Shown here: positions 51,601 through 62,281 of the stretch, piece after piece | How positions within the stretch are numbered: the stretch's first letter is position 1 | How the letters are laid out: each line of letters opens with the position of its first letter | From: Phorcus lineatus | Lineage: Eukaryota; Mollusca; Gastropoda; Trochida; Trochidae | Direction of reading: 5' to 3' | DNA: 64,000 bases | Assembly: GCA_921293015.1 (NCBI GenBank) | Contig: OV121082.1 | Span: 50,426,971 to 50,490,970, forward strand | Position numbers and translations under genes: made by a program | Notes under the pieces: model-generated | Databases searched by the model: none | The model's input: only the letters and a program-made list of their open reading frames with translations | Told to the model about the DNA's origin: nothing

Positions 51601-54600
51601 TCATACTTCAGAACAGAATGAGGTATGTATGAGACACATGGCTAATTTATTGAAAGGCTGAAAAAATTGGATCGAGTGAAATTTTCCATCCAATGGACAT
51701 GAAATTTGCATATCCAAGAGTGTGCCACCTCTCTGTTAAAAGAGGATGATATTTAACCTGATGAAATATAAGGTTACCAAGGTTTTTTTCTTTTCTTTAA
51801 GCCTATCACAATCTTTTCAATCATGTTATCAACATAGTAATATCTATCATGCTAATTAACTTTGTATTTCAGAAATTTGTCTTTGCTTAAAAATCATTCC
51901 CATTGTTTACTGTTGTGATTCCTGTTAATTGGATAATCAATTGGTTTGTTGGTTAAAGATTCAGCAGCTATAAATTGATTGTTGTCTATTGGACATAAAT
52001 GAAATTGATAACAATTTTATTCTATATAACTTTTTCTGGTTTTTTCTATGAACATTTTTAAGTTTTTTTAACTGGATCTAAAGTTTAGAACATCAGTTGA
52101 CGATAATCTGAAGGTTAACCATTGGTTGAACACTCAAAGGTAAAGTTCTAATGTAGCATAACTTGAAAACTGGAGTTATCTCCCTTTACCATGTAGGTGG
52201 CACTTGTCATGTGTAAACAATGTCTATAAATAGGTCAGTTAGCTGCCTACACCACCATAACACACCTCTACAGGATTTTATATCTAAGCCTCTGTGTCCA
52301 GGTGGACAAATTGGGTCAATGTAGGGGAAAGGTAATTGCCTCTTTCTATTTATCTTAGTGACATGCATGATATTGTAGTAGAAAGGTGTGCTGCTAGATA
52401 AGTGCAGTGCCCCTTTACAGAACAAAACAAAATGAAACCTGTTTTGATATTTTTCTCTTAATTATAAACTCTGTATACGTAGTTATATACATTGAAAATT
52501 GAACATTCAGCTGAAATACAGAGCAGTTGTCTAGATTGGAAATCATATGAATACTATTAATTGGACAATCTGTTAACCAGTCTACAGTTGTGGTGTGGAG
52601 CATTCATGATGTAAGAGCCTTATAGATTTATACAAGGTAGGTCGTAGCCGTTGCACTCCATGTGGTTTTTATACAGCTATAGCCAACAAAATCAAATTTC
52701 ACGTCTTCACAAGTAACAACAGATTATTATTCTCTCTGTATTCTTACAATGTGACCACTAACCCTTGACCAGTAGTAATATTTAAAGACATTGATTTTCC
52801 TGGATTATTTATTTTTCATACAGTTTTGATTCCTGAAAATATAAACTCACATGGGTTGAGTAGTAATCAGTTTTTGTGTCACTGATATTCATTAGACTGA
52901 CCAATGCCATAAACCCACGCCCCGATTCTCATCATAAAACAGACTGTGTGAATAGAAGAAATAGAGAAATTGAATGCATAACCCTAACCCTGATTCTCAT
53001 CATAAAATAGCTTATGTGAATAGAAGAAGCACAACCCCAAGAAATAAAAGTTATGCAAGGTTGCGACAGAAAATTAAAGTGTATTTCGCAAAATGTTTAT
53101 CACAAAAAGACACAAACTTCAGGAGTCAACATTTGTAAATTAAATGCTCTGATGCACATAGAAATGCATAACAAGTCGTGATATGACCTGCATTCCTCAA
53201 ATATTCACTGAACCATAGCTAGTAAACATCGATAAAACAGAAGTTTAAATAGGAGATCGACTGCTGAGTTTTCCATAGCATTTCTCACATATTCTGGGCC
53301 AACTATAGAAAGTTCAACCAGGCAATGGCAGAGCTGGTAAGCTAAGAGGCTACGGTTTGATAAGACAACAGAAGAGTAAGAAAACTAAACGGGGGAAAAG
53401 TTCCATCAGGAAATAGTAAAACTGGTAAGAACACAGATGTTTTGGGAAGGGTCTTAGGTTTTATTTGGCAATAAAAGAGTTGGTAGGCTAATGGGCTAGG
53501 TTTCAACAGGTAGGTATGCTAAAGAGCTACCTAGGGCATCAGGCACTGGTAAAGTTGACATAAATTGCAACTACACTTTGAAAACTATCTAGCTAGCTCA
53601 TGATATCTTAAATGTTTTTTACTTCAACTTCCAAAATGAAAAAATTCAATCAAATATGGTAATAAAATCATGTTTCGGCAGCAACCACTTTTCAACTGTT
53701 TTATTACAACTGTAAACTGTCTTGCTTACCAGTTACAGAACACTGTTCAAGATTAAAGCAGTAAAATCAACAAAGTTAACTGCTACATCCAAAAAAACTA
53801 CAGTAGAATTAAAAACTTTTAACTAATTAACCAGTGGTAGTTCATTGATTATCAATCATGTTGGGTGATTACTTATGTCAAAACTTTCCCCATTTGCCAT
53901 AACAGGTAAGGACTTGACTGAGAATGGGAGATTTTGACTGCGGAGACTGTGGAGACTGCGGAGACTGTGGAGATTGCAACTGTAACTGTTGTGATGAGTG
54001 TTGCAGCGGCAGCAACAACAATGGGTGCTGTGACGGAGTATCGTGTAGTTTCTGTGCTGGATGCTGTTTAGCAGAAACAACTCTCTCTGCAGCTGAAGAT
54101 ATCGACCATGCCTCAAATCAAAGAAAACGAGAAGATGAGAGACAGGTGAATGGTGGGCCTCCACCTCCAGTTACAGCCCAACCTGGTGTGGACCCGAGTG
54201 TCATCACCCTCCAACCTCAGGGTGATCCACCATCTTACGAGGCAGCCATGCAAGAGAATACTTAGCAACGGACATGAAGAGTTGCAATAATAAAAGGTAA
54301 ATGTCTGTGATTTGCCTGGCGCTGCTTCAGGTAAAAAGTCTTGGAGTGATTTAATCAGAAAAAGATTTGTGAAGTGATTACTTATGGATTACTTCTACAG
54401 CCTTGCGAAGTTGGGGATGAAGTCGCACTCAATACTGCGACAGTGTTATACCTAAGGCACCACAAGAAACAAGACTCTGACAAGACTTTCCTATTTTTGT
54501 TTATCAGACCGTAGACAATGTCTTACATAAGATTTCTGTATATTCAACAACCAAACAATATGAAAACAACAAATTTCTCTTAACATATTTACAACCTATG

Positions 54601-57600
54601 AACATCTAACTAAATTACAAAACAAATCAACTACTTTGAGAACTATAAATTATACATATAAGAAATTGAAACTGATGCTTTGACAGCAAGCCCATTTTTT
54701 ATTCCACAGACACTGCTGTCATGCAGTGTTGGAATGGTATTTTCAGGTAAAATCATTGTTTGTGACATAAATAAGTACATAATCTTGAACAAAAGTACAA
54801 TTAGTATGAGACCTCTTTATCAATAAACAGTCAGCAGTGATTTATAGCCAATTCATATGTCAATTTAGAAACAGTCAATGATTATCCCCCTGGTATAGTT
54901 CTAATAGCAGCTGAAGTTTTTCTGATGATGTTTTTCTATAGGGGCAGGGATATTTTTTATTGTCATTGTTTATATTGTTAGATGACTACCTGACTATGTT
55001 CTCATTTTCTGAAGCATTTTTTTCTTGATAATGATTTGATATGAATTACCGGTACACGTGTTCACATTCACATTTGCCTAAATGATATTAATATCATATA
55101 TATTTTCAGCTCTATTTAGGTGCTTAAAAAATAGATTTTGAAGTCGAGCAAACATATCAACAAAACTTTGTGCAAAATTTTTTGTGTATTTTCTCACGTG
55201 CCTTATTTCATATTTTAAAAGACATTCTAGATCTGATTTGAAATTTCATTCATTTGATAATTGGTTTTATATATTCTTTATTGATATTGCTTTGTTTTGA
55301 TAAAAGACTGTGATTTTATGTGATAAAGATGTTTTCAAACTAAAATTTTAGCCCTTTTAATTTTCAAATAAATGATGAACAAACAACTCGCATTATCTTT
55401 TTTACTTATTTGTCACTGATTAAAGTACTTGCATCGTCAGCTGACAAATCAATTACACAGGACATTGAACTAATTTAGAAAATAATTGATCATTCATAGA
55501 CAGAAAAAAACTTAGATAATGAATCAAATATTATACAGACCCTTTCTGTAAATGAATAAAACAAATAAAGTACATATGAATTATGATACACTTGATAAAG
55601 AGAGAGAAAGTTTATTCGGGTGATTTTTTACAAGTGATATATTTCTTAAGTGTTGAAGGGGGAGGACTCTATACACACTGGAACCTCTGGACCTGACACT
55701 GGATCTAGACAATCTTTGAGGGTTGAAACTTTCCACCCCGTTTCTTTTCTTAAAGTGACCCAGTTAAAGAGAGGCTTTAGGAAGCCCTTTACTTGGAGAC
55801 AGCTATAACTGTCACTATCTATTGTGTCTGATTCACTTGACCAGGATATACAATACTCTCCCAGGTAGCATAACCTGATAGGTGGTTATTGCACATTAGG
55901 AAGGGGAGTTCCTAGAAAGTTCCTGTTTCAAGGATAATAGCACATTTACAGAGTGCCTAGTGTTGATACGGTGCACAAGGTTAGGACATCACAGGTAATT
56001 GAATGTATGTATGTTAAAGCTATCAAAGTCTTTCAAAAGTAATATTATCTGCACGTGAACATGTATTTAGATCCTACTGTTGATACAATGTACAAGAGAG
56101 GATATCATAGGAGACTCGATGAATGTATGTAAAGAACAATATGACTAACTGCATAACTGTGACCTGGTTTAACATGGCTAGAGGAAACCTTATAGTTTGG
56201 GATCGCTATGCCTGACCAACTCTGCGTCTGCTTCACTAAACTAGGATTTATGTTAGTGGTAATGTCGGTGGTTATTGCGACATTGGGATTTCCCTGTCAG
56301 TTCTGAGAAAGTTTCATTTGAGGATAGCTGCACATTGCCTAGATAAAATTAAATACAATCTGAAATTTTTTCCATGTGTGTAAACATATTTTATCAAAGG
56401 GGCCATAAATTTGGTTATGAAAGTGAGGACTAAATGAGAAATTCAAAGTACGTATTAGGTTTTACATTAATAAAAGAAATATCTTGTCTTTTCAACCTAT
56501 AAAAATTCCACCTCTGACTTATATCATTTATTTCTTACCATATCTCTATATTCGAACTGTCGCTTAGCAACAGTCAATGTTTATCGTGAATTCATGCCTG
56601 TAACTGTCATTATAGAAGTCAGTATCAATATATCTGTTCAGAAAACATTATGACCTACTATCTTGAAAGTTAGTATGGTTTAAGATATTGAGGACAATAT
56701 AAGTGATGCTATATATTTGTAAATATTTCACTTTCCATAAAAAAAAATATCCTGTGTCATGTGTCATCAAACAAGCTATGTACAAGAAGAACAACGGACC
56801 AAATATGTGTCCCTTAACTACAAGTTTATGAAAATTCTTTTGATAAGTCTTTTGATGAGGGAAATTCCTTGATAACATGAATCCTGATATCCACATTTTG
56901 TCAACTTTGAGGAAAACTCCTAAACATAATCATTCTTGAGAAGTTCTTAATGAAAGGATGAGCTAAAATGATCCCCCCCCCCCTCCCCACACACACACAC
57001 ACAATCCCCTCCCCCACCTCACCCCCATCCCTTTCCCTTTTACATTGTATGCTTCAATCAAGCAGGGCCTAATGTTCTGCTACCGGGGTCAGACATCACC
57101 CTTGGTAATTTGTTCATGGAAATTTGTACTAAACTACCCGCTTTGAGTCTATTAATGATAAAATAATTCGATGAAACATTTTGATATTAGAAGATAAAAA
57201 TATATATTTAGTAATGCAGATTTAGTTCTTGCTCGTGAACTTCAATTCAAATTGTGATTTGAAAAGTTTGAGTTAAAGGCTAAAATTGCAATTCAGTATC
57301 TTTAAGTTTACACAAGAGCAAAGTGTGTTGTAAAAATCTTTTGAGAGGCATGCAGGTTGAGCAGATGTAGCTGTTTGATTGGCTTACTCAAATCAAGCAC
57401 GGGTATTTATTTAGTGCCCCGATTATTAAAGCGTAGAACATTAGAACATTTAACACTGCGTTGCTGAGCATGTTTATCCTTCAACTCAAAGCGATTAATA
57501 TTATTTTCTTTTTTAGAAACTCCATAAACAAAATGTCTGACTTGTCCTGTGACTGTGACTGCGGAGACTGTGATTGTGACTGCACGGATACAAACTGTTG

Positions 57601-60600
57601 TTGCTGTTGTTTCTGCTGTGACAATGACCCAAGTGGAGGCCAAAACTGTTGTAACAACGTCAACTGCAACTTCTGTTGTAGCTGGTGTTGGTCTGAAACC
57701 GCTGTCGACACAGCCACAGACATAGATAATGTTTTAGGGAGCAAGAAAGCGAGAAGAAAGAGAGTTGAAGAGGAAATAAGGAGAAGGAAAGAGAGGAGAG
57801 CTGAAATGGAAATGGAGCAGATTCATGAACAACAGTTATCTCCCCAGTCTCCTAGCAACGAGCCTGTGATGACCCAGCCTGGTGTAGACCCAAATGTCAT
57901 AACTCTCCAGCCAAGAGGTGAACCACCTTCCTATGAGGCTGCCACTCAGGGCGAGATCAGTTCGAAAATGGAATCTGCATCTGATTGAGCAATGTGACTG
58001 GGATCATTCCAAAAAAGAACATCTATTCTGCCAGAAGATGAACTCACTCTGAATGATGCTTAACAATAAGATCATTTTCTCCATGTTTCAAAACACAGGA
58101 GGTAAAAAAAGTGATCAATGTTTCTTGTCAACATCATAGATGGAATAGAACACAACATAATGCCTCATCAAAACAATGTCATATATTGTGAATCTAGTAT
58201 CCCCTCTTCAACAGGAAGACAGGGGTTCCTGGTCATGTCATACAAAAAGACGTTAACAGATGGGAGTTGTTGCTTCCTTGCTTGACACTCAGCATTATCA
58301 GCACTTTAATTGGGGCTTCACTGTGTAGCTACCAAGCGCAAAATGAACAAATTGAATTTGCTATGTACATTGTATTGAGGACAACAACAAAAAATTGTTT
58401 CTATTATATCATGTGATTTGCTCAATGATTATGATCAAATTGATTATAAGGAACTTATTGCTATAAATCAACAATCAATATTCCCAAATAATGGGTACAA
58501 TTAAGCTGTATTTCAATTAGAGAGGAAATCTGACGTATTTATCTATACGTCTCTGTTCTGTTTAATGGCAGTGATACTGGTTAAACCCTTAAAATGTTTG
58601 ATGAACATTGACTGTCAAACATTGAATGAATGTATAGAACAATTTGTCAGTGTTTCTAAGGGGAACATAAGTTTTAGATCCATTCGTGCATCTGTCTGTG
58701 AGTCTGTCTGAGTTACAGGGGGCAGCTTTTCTAAGTGACCATTAAAGATATGATGACCAAATTTGGTGTGCACATGGTTTCAAGGTAACAATGATTTAAA
58801 AGATGACAAGCAGACAGAGTCAGCTATATCCCCGCCAAAGGGAAAGGGTAGTTAAGGATACTAGTTGTGGAATACTGAACAGTGATCATGTTGTTTTTCT
58901 ACAAACAACCTTTAAGAAATCATGATGTTGTAGTGACTTGTTATTACCAATTTTAAATATTGGTGATGCATTTTTGTGGTACATTTAACCCGACTGTCCT
59001 GCATATTATTGTATTTGAACAGTCACAAGTATCTTAGAAAAATAAATACAAGAAGTTGAAAACCCCAAAAGGCACATCTACGCATGATGCCCGTTGCACA
59101 TACCAAGTTTCGTCGAGCTAGGTCTCACCGTTTTGGAGTTGTGCTCCGGAAACATTAACGGGTAAAAATGATAATGCAAAGAAGTTGAAAACCCCAAAAG
59201 GCACATCTACGCATGATGCCCGTTGCACATACCAAGTTTCGTCGAGCTAGGTCTCACAGTTTTGGAGTTGTGCTCCGGAAACGAAATCCTATGTTACGTT
59301 TCCATGGAAACGGGTAAAAATAAAAATGCAAAGAAGTTGAAAACCCCAAAAGGCACATCTCTGCATGATGCCCGTTGCACATACCAAGTTTCGTCGAGTT
59401 AGGTCTCACAGTTTTGGACTTGTGCTCCGGAAACATTATCGGGACGGAGAGACGAACGGACGGACAGAGCCCATTTCAATATCCTCCGCCAACTACGTTG
59501 GGCGGGGGATAATAAACATGCACTTTAGGGTATCTTCAAAAGGGCAACTTTTCAAAGAAATCAATACCTTGATGGATTCTTTTAAATGTTAAGCACAAAT
59601 ACCCTCTTCAGAGTAATTGACCTTGTTTTGTTTATTTTTTTGTCTCTTTCGCTGAACTGGTAGAGTGTCTGACTCTCACCCAGAGTTCCTGGGTTCAACT
59701 CCCACAGGAGGTGGTCTAACAATCACCTATGTTACATTATTACTCTGTTTTAGAACATTCAGGAAAATGTTGCGATATATATGAAGACCAACTTTGACCG
59801 AATATGTTGATGACTATGTCCTATTGTTTTTACTTAGAGTATTTCAGTGATGAACTTATTCCTTTGTCTTTGTAGATCCATCTTACTGGAGCTAACCAAG
59901 TTTTATCATTTAACACATCAAAATATTTTGTTTGAAGATCAAGACAATGAGGAAACATTTCTAAAAAATACCTATCTACTTCTCTTATGCCATATCCTTT
60001 CACTAAACAATTGTACATGAGTTGAGTTTCTATAGACACCATGTATTATCATGTAGGCTGACTTTATCTTTTTACAACATAAATCTATTGAATCAAAATA
60101 ACACCCCGTTGGAATTTTTTACATTTGCTTAGCTCACATCCATATTCAGTAATTATAGATCAACGCCAACAAATCGTCACGCAATGTTTTACAACTCTAT
60201 CCAATTGATAATGTTGAACAACACCAAAATTGGTTTCATACCCATCACCTTTACCCCCTTCTCTACAAGAGATCAATACTAGTCGGTGCACTTTCTGTTA
60301 AGTCATGTCAGCATTTTCTTCCAAACATGTATCTATATGCACAAGGCCAATAAACAGCAATGTTAAGGATCAAATGTTCAATATAAAACCTTCGAGGATT
60401 GATTCATACAATATCTCTTTGATTTCCTCATTTGAACCTGGCACAGAAACCCCAAAACTTTAAAACGATATAAATCAATAGAATCAAATATCTAACCAGA
60501 AAATATTCTATGGTTTGGAGAGTAAGCCAAATAATGACCTGATTCATATGCCTTAACCGCTCAGAAGCTGATCATTATTAACCCAATGGTGTTCAGGGTA

Positions 60601-61988
60601 ATACCATTTTTTATGAAAGGATTTAGTGGTTGCATCTAATAAGCAAAGCAAATAATAAACCAATACCACTAAAATGTTTCATAGTTCTCATAATAAACAG
60701 AATCAAGATTAATATTTTGAATGAGGACACTATGACAAGATCATGGTTCAATTGTAACATATCATGTCGTTCTAATCCATTCAGAGTGAGAACTCTATCG
60801 GTTTTCATCAGATTCATCAAATCCATGGTTGGCTATTGGTAAAAGCCAAGGGACCTTACACAAATTTCTCATTTCATTGTCATTGAGGCTTGATTAGGTC
60901 TCATGATTTCCATTTTTCAGCTTGTTTAAAGCTGCCCCACAGCTCCTACGCGTATGCGGTTATAATGGTTAACAGAACTTACCCAAACCACTGAAGGAAT
61001 CTGGCTTTGTTCTGAGTCCATTCTTGGCAATACTGGGCACAATGTTGGTTGTATCTCTGATGTACAGGAATCCGAACTGTTCAGTTAATTCTCTTGTATG
61101 TCGACCGTCATCTTTCATCTCTGTTCGCTTTTCCCTGAAAATCAAATCAAACTATGAAATCAATTCCATTTCTGACAAAGATTTTCCCTTTAATCTCATA
61201 CCAGTATAACATATTGGTCTTGTGGCCTCTAAGGATGAAAGGGTTAAATCTAATAATCTATTCTAAATACTTTTTACAAATCCAAGCATGTGTCAATCCA
61301 GAGAACAAATGTAATAAGACTTATGTGTTATTTGAATTGTTTCAACAGGCAACCCTTTTTCATCATATTAGAAATTCTCAGAAGATTGTTCATACAATAT
61401 GATGATAAAAACTTCCTTGCCAAAATAACATACCGATATGCTTTCTCCAGCTCCCGGTTATCAATGGTTTGAATGACCTTGACCTCCCATTGACCCCTGA
61501 ACTCTTGGTCAAGGTAACATCGATCAATCGTTTGAAGCAATTCGGTTGCATCTCTGCTGTTTAAGCTCACACTCCGCAAATTGTCTGCAAAGATACAATG
61601 ATAACTTGTACTACACCTCATTACTAATACATTATTTACCTTATGAAAAATATTTTGATTTACCTTATCAGTTGAATGATGCATGAATGATTGGACCAAA
61701 TGTCATTTATGTGAAAAATTATTTATTTCAAAACAGATTTTCATTTGTTTCTAATTTCCAAAACTCCAGAAATTTTAGCATGAGATTTTATCAGAAGCCT
61801 TTTGAAACTATCACTTACAATAATACAATAAAATTTCTGATTTAAAATGCTTAAAATGTTTAGAATTGATTAAAATCATTTACAGTACATAATCAAAAGT
61901 AAGAGTTATCTCCCTTTAATTTATCACCTTTAGACAATTGCCTCTTTATCTTTGGTATGTTGAAGTTTAGCTGTGACTGTTCAGACAT
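39616..61988 (-). CDS. TASOR/TEX15-family (DUF3715 pseudo-PARP) giant protein, nine coding exons
   Basis: Coding exons in transcript order are 61,988-61,928, 61,584-61,434, 61,134-60,983, 51,178-51,078, 50,306-50,163, 49,900-46,859, 46,603-45,980, 45,672-39,844 and 39,633-39,616. All have GT/AG borders and matching phases; the total of 10,122 nt gives 3,373 residues plus stop. The start is MSEQSQL. Residues about 75-232 fit the DUF3715 pseudo-PARP domain of TASOR, TASOR2 and TEX15: FGFLYIRDTTNIVPSIAKNG, then GVYVCKHPDVQIKI, FVFK, EPTPNYDSHVS, and finally YLYEYTDEALPSERPRHCLP. The remainder is mostly disordered: DPR repeats, RS/RD blocks, a basic KKRRKRKKK segment (exon 7), a long Pro-rich stretch and a helical Lys/Leu-rich tail. 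Vertebrate TASOR scaffolds the HUSH silencing complex and TEX15 acts in germline transposon silencing; a nuclear chromatin role here is inference. Orthology to one or the other is unresolved. Confidence 0.8.
39844..45672 (-). CDS. 5.8-kb exon 8 of the TASOR/TEX15-like gene
   Basis: It encodes about residues 1,426-3,368. It opens with VTNRKCAKCEDIAKILQPYS and continues into Lys/Glu-rich and then Ser/Thr/Pro-rich sequence. A Pro/Gln/Asn-rich block (about 43,650-44,700; repeats like NPNQPPP) and a very long Ser-Arg/Asp-rich block follow (about 41,600-42,900; repeats like SRDSSRNRE, SPERYRRS), then a helical, probably coiled-coil C-terminal part (about 39,850-40,600). The acceptor TATTGCAG lies just above 45,672 and the donor CTG|GTAATA is at 39,844/39,843. 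Without that splice the frame would read 53 further AT-rich codons to a stop at 39,685. Splicing to a five-codon final exon gives a cleaner end, but I cannot decide between them. Confidence 0.85.
45980..46603 (-). CDS. exon 7 of the TASOR/TEX15-like gene (basic NLS-like segment)
   Basis: A 624-nt exon, 208 residues, phase 0 at both ends. The Glu-rich first half is followed by a dense basic block (KKTKKRKV…YKKRRKRKKK), a strong nuclear-localisation candidate. Next comes an acidic Asp-rich stretch with MPPSYVETV, which happens to carry a PPxY motif. The acceptor TTTCCAG is above 46,603 and the donor ATG|GTGAGT at 45,980. Confidence 0.85.
46859..49900 (-). CDS. 3.0-kb exon 6 of the TASOR/TEX15-like gene
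   Basis: It encodes residues about 204-1,217. The first 29 residues finish the DUF3715 domain (YEYTDEALPSERPRHCLP). A Ser/Gly/Tyr-rich linker and an array of DPR(L/V/I)MQ-type repeats follow (about 49,290-49,555), then a Lys-rich helix and a long Pro/Ala/Ser stretch. The last 300 residues include an RS/RD/RY-rich block (about 47,150-47,480). The acceptor GTCTTCCAG precedes 49,900 and the donor CTT|GTAAGT is at 46,859. Confidence 0.87.
52915..53030. repeat. 69-bp direct duplication
   Basis: GATTCTCATCATAAAA…TGTGAATAGAAGAA occurs twice, about 69 bp apart (starting near 52,924 and 52,993), with few differences. Confidence 0.7.
53320..53560. repeat. degenerate tandem repeat upstream of Cys-rich gene A
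   Basis: Several imperfect copies of a unit containing GGCAATAAAAGAGTTGGTAG / GCAGAGCTGGTAAGC followed by GCTAAGAGGCTA-type sequence. Divergence makes copy number unclear. Confidence 0.45.
53924..54265 (+). CDS. small Cys-rich PPxY protein A (113 residues)
   Basis: Single coding exon. The head (residues 1-50) holds 16 cysteines, beginning MGDFDC followed by four GDC repeats encoded by a 9-nt DNA repeat, then CNC, CC and CxxC clusters. A charged linker follows with a DID motif. The tail matches protein B: QPGVDPSVITLQPQGDPPSY, then EAA. PPSY at residues 102-105 is a PPxY motif, the ligand type of WW domains such as those in NEDD4-family ubiquitin ligases. There is no signal peptide or membrane helix; the Cys clusters could be palmitoylated or bind metal (inference). 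A candidate acceptor (ATTTGCCATAACAG) ends 18 nt before the ATG, suggesting an upstream untranslated exon. The gene lies antisense inside intron 3 of the TASOR/TEX15-like gene. AATAAA occurs near 54,288. I know of no named family. Confidence 0.75.
   Translation: MGDFDCGDCGDCGDCGDCNCNCCDECCSGSNNNGCCDGVSCSFCAGCCLAETTLSAAEDIDHASNQRKREDERQVNGGPPPPVTAQPGVDPSVITLQPQGDPPSYEAAMQENT
54266..57460. other. spacer between the two Cys-rich genes
   Basis: AT-rich DNA with no third gene copy seen. At about 55,870-56,345 fragments are repeated in diverged form (GGTGGTTATTGC… twice, GTTGATAC…GAATGTATGTA twice), indicating an old duplicated repeat. A C-rich/CA microsatellite lies near 56,970-57,042. Confidence 0.5.
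56971..57042. repeat. poly-C / (CA)n / CT-rich simple repeat
   Basis: A run of C residues is followed by (AC)n and then CCCCTCCC-type sequence. It is a simple low-complexity tract. Confidence 0.9.
57533..57988 (+). CDS. small Cys-rich PPxY protein B (151 residues)
   Basis: Paralogue of protein A, 3.3 kb downstream on the same strand. The head (residues 1-55) has 19 cysteines: MSDLSCDCDCGDCDCDC, then a run of five consecutive Cys (NCCCCCFCC), CC, NC, FCC and a W-C-W. After SETAVDTATDID (compare AETTLSAAEDID in A) comes a strongly charged Arg/Glu helix of about 35 residues, longer than in A. The shared tail follows: QPGVDPNVITLQP and PPSYEAA (PPSY at about 131-134). The ATG at 57,533 is chosen because it aligns with A and directly follows a good acceptor, TTATTTTCTTTTTTAG, 17 nt upstream; the open frame extends further upstream only through that intron sequence. 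There is no membrane segment. Function unknown; WW-domain binding through PPxY is inference. Confidence 0.78.
   Translation: MSDLSCDCDCGDCDCDCTDTNCCCCCFCCDNDPSGGQNCCNNVNCNFCCSWCWSETAVDTATDIDNVLGSKKARRKRVEEEIRRRKERRAEMEMEQIHEQQLSPQSPSNEPVMTQPGVDPNVITLQPRGEPPSYEAATQGEISSKMESASD
58000..59040. other. 3' flank of Cys-rich gene B
   Basis: AT-rich DNA holding the presumed 3' UTR. At 58,655-58,860 a more GC-rich stretch (CTGTCTGTGAGTCTGTCTGAG… to TATATCCCCGCCAAAGGG) resembles dispersed repeats seen in invertebrate genomes. No further gene. Confidence 0.45.
59041..59518 (+). repeat. dispersed repeat with three internal tandem copies
   Basis: AGAAGTTGAAAACCCC starts at 59,051, 59,180 and 59,332. Each copy continues with AGGCACATCT…GCATGATGCCCGTTGCACAT, AAGTTTCGTCGAG and TGTGCTCCGGAAAC. 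Spacing is 129 and 152 bp because copy 2 carries an extra ATCCTATGTTACGTTTCCATGG-type insert. The block ends with a GACGGACGGAC-type stretch and a palindromic CCGCCAACTACGTTGGGCGG. High identity between copies suggests recent amplification. Confidence 0.85.
59645..59722 (+). repeat. tRNA-like SINE head or tRNA pseudogene
   Basis: GCTGAACTGGTAGAGTG gives an A-box and GGTTCAACTCC a near-perfect B-box at tRNA-like spacing. The acceptor stem does not close, so I do not call a functional tRNA. Confidence 0.5.
59830..60850 (-). other. unresolved coding-like relic
   Basis: Minus-strand frames at 59,830-60,042 (contains KTWLAPVRWIYKDKG) and 60,623-60,826 (contains LNGLERHDMLQLNHD), with a fragment between them (KSFHKKWYYPEHHW near 60,570-60,610), have protein-like composition but are broken by stops and frame changes. 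This may be a decayed mobile element in the intron. I cannot name the family. Confidence 0.3.
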
Positions 61989-62281
61989 GTTGATAGCAGC
62001 TGAAAAAGAAACAGTTATCTCGTACAGAAAGTGCTTGAAAAGTATCTTTATTCAATGTCTAGACTATATCTAAAATTAAGACTCGGTTAGATTGACATAA
62101 GATAATATTCCAAATTAATATAGGGCAAATACGTGTGTTATCTAGAATGTCCTTTTTATTTCCAATCAAAATTTGAATACACCTTGGCGGCAGAAATGAA
62201 CTTTTGTCATCTTTAAATCTTCCTGTTTTAAAGTTAATGTTTCCTGTAACAAAAGATACCAACAAGATAGCAGGTGAATAA

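Larger units (their letters stand above)
51179..60982 (-). other. 9.8-kb intron 3 of the TASOR/TEX15-like gene, hosting nested genes
   Basis: This intron interrupts the DUF3715 domain between codons for the SGLG and DSKSGVYV parts. It contains two plus-strand Cys-rich genes, a tRNA-like fragment, a tandem repeat block and unresolved coding-like stretches near 59.8-60.8 kb. Confidence 0.75.

Noticed and set aside
52970-53000. CCCTAACCCTGA resembling telomeric repeat
   Set aside because: Only about two units, inside a 69-bp duplication; not a telomere-like array.
57481-57744. 87-codon minus-strand frame (Gln/Leu-rich)
   Set aside because: It is the complement of the Cys-rich head of gene B, since TGT/TGC read backwards as ACA/GCA or CAA/CAG-type codons.
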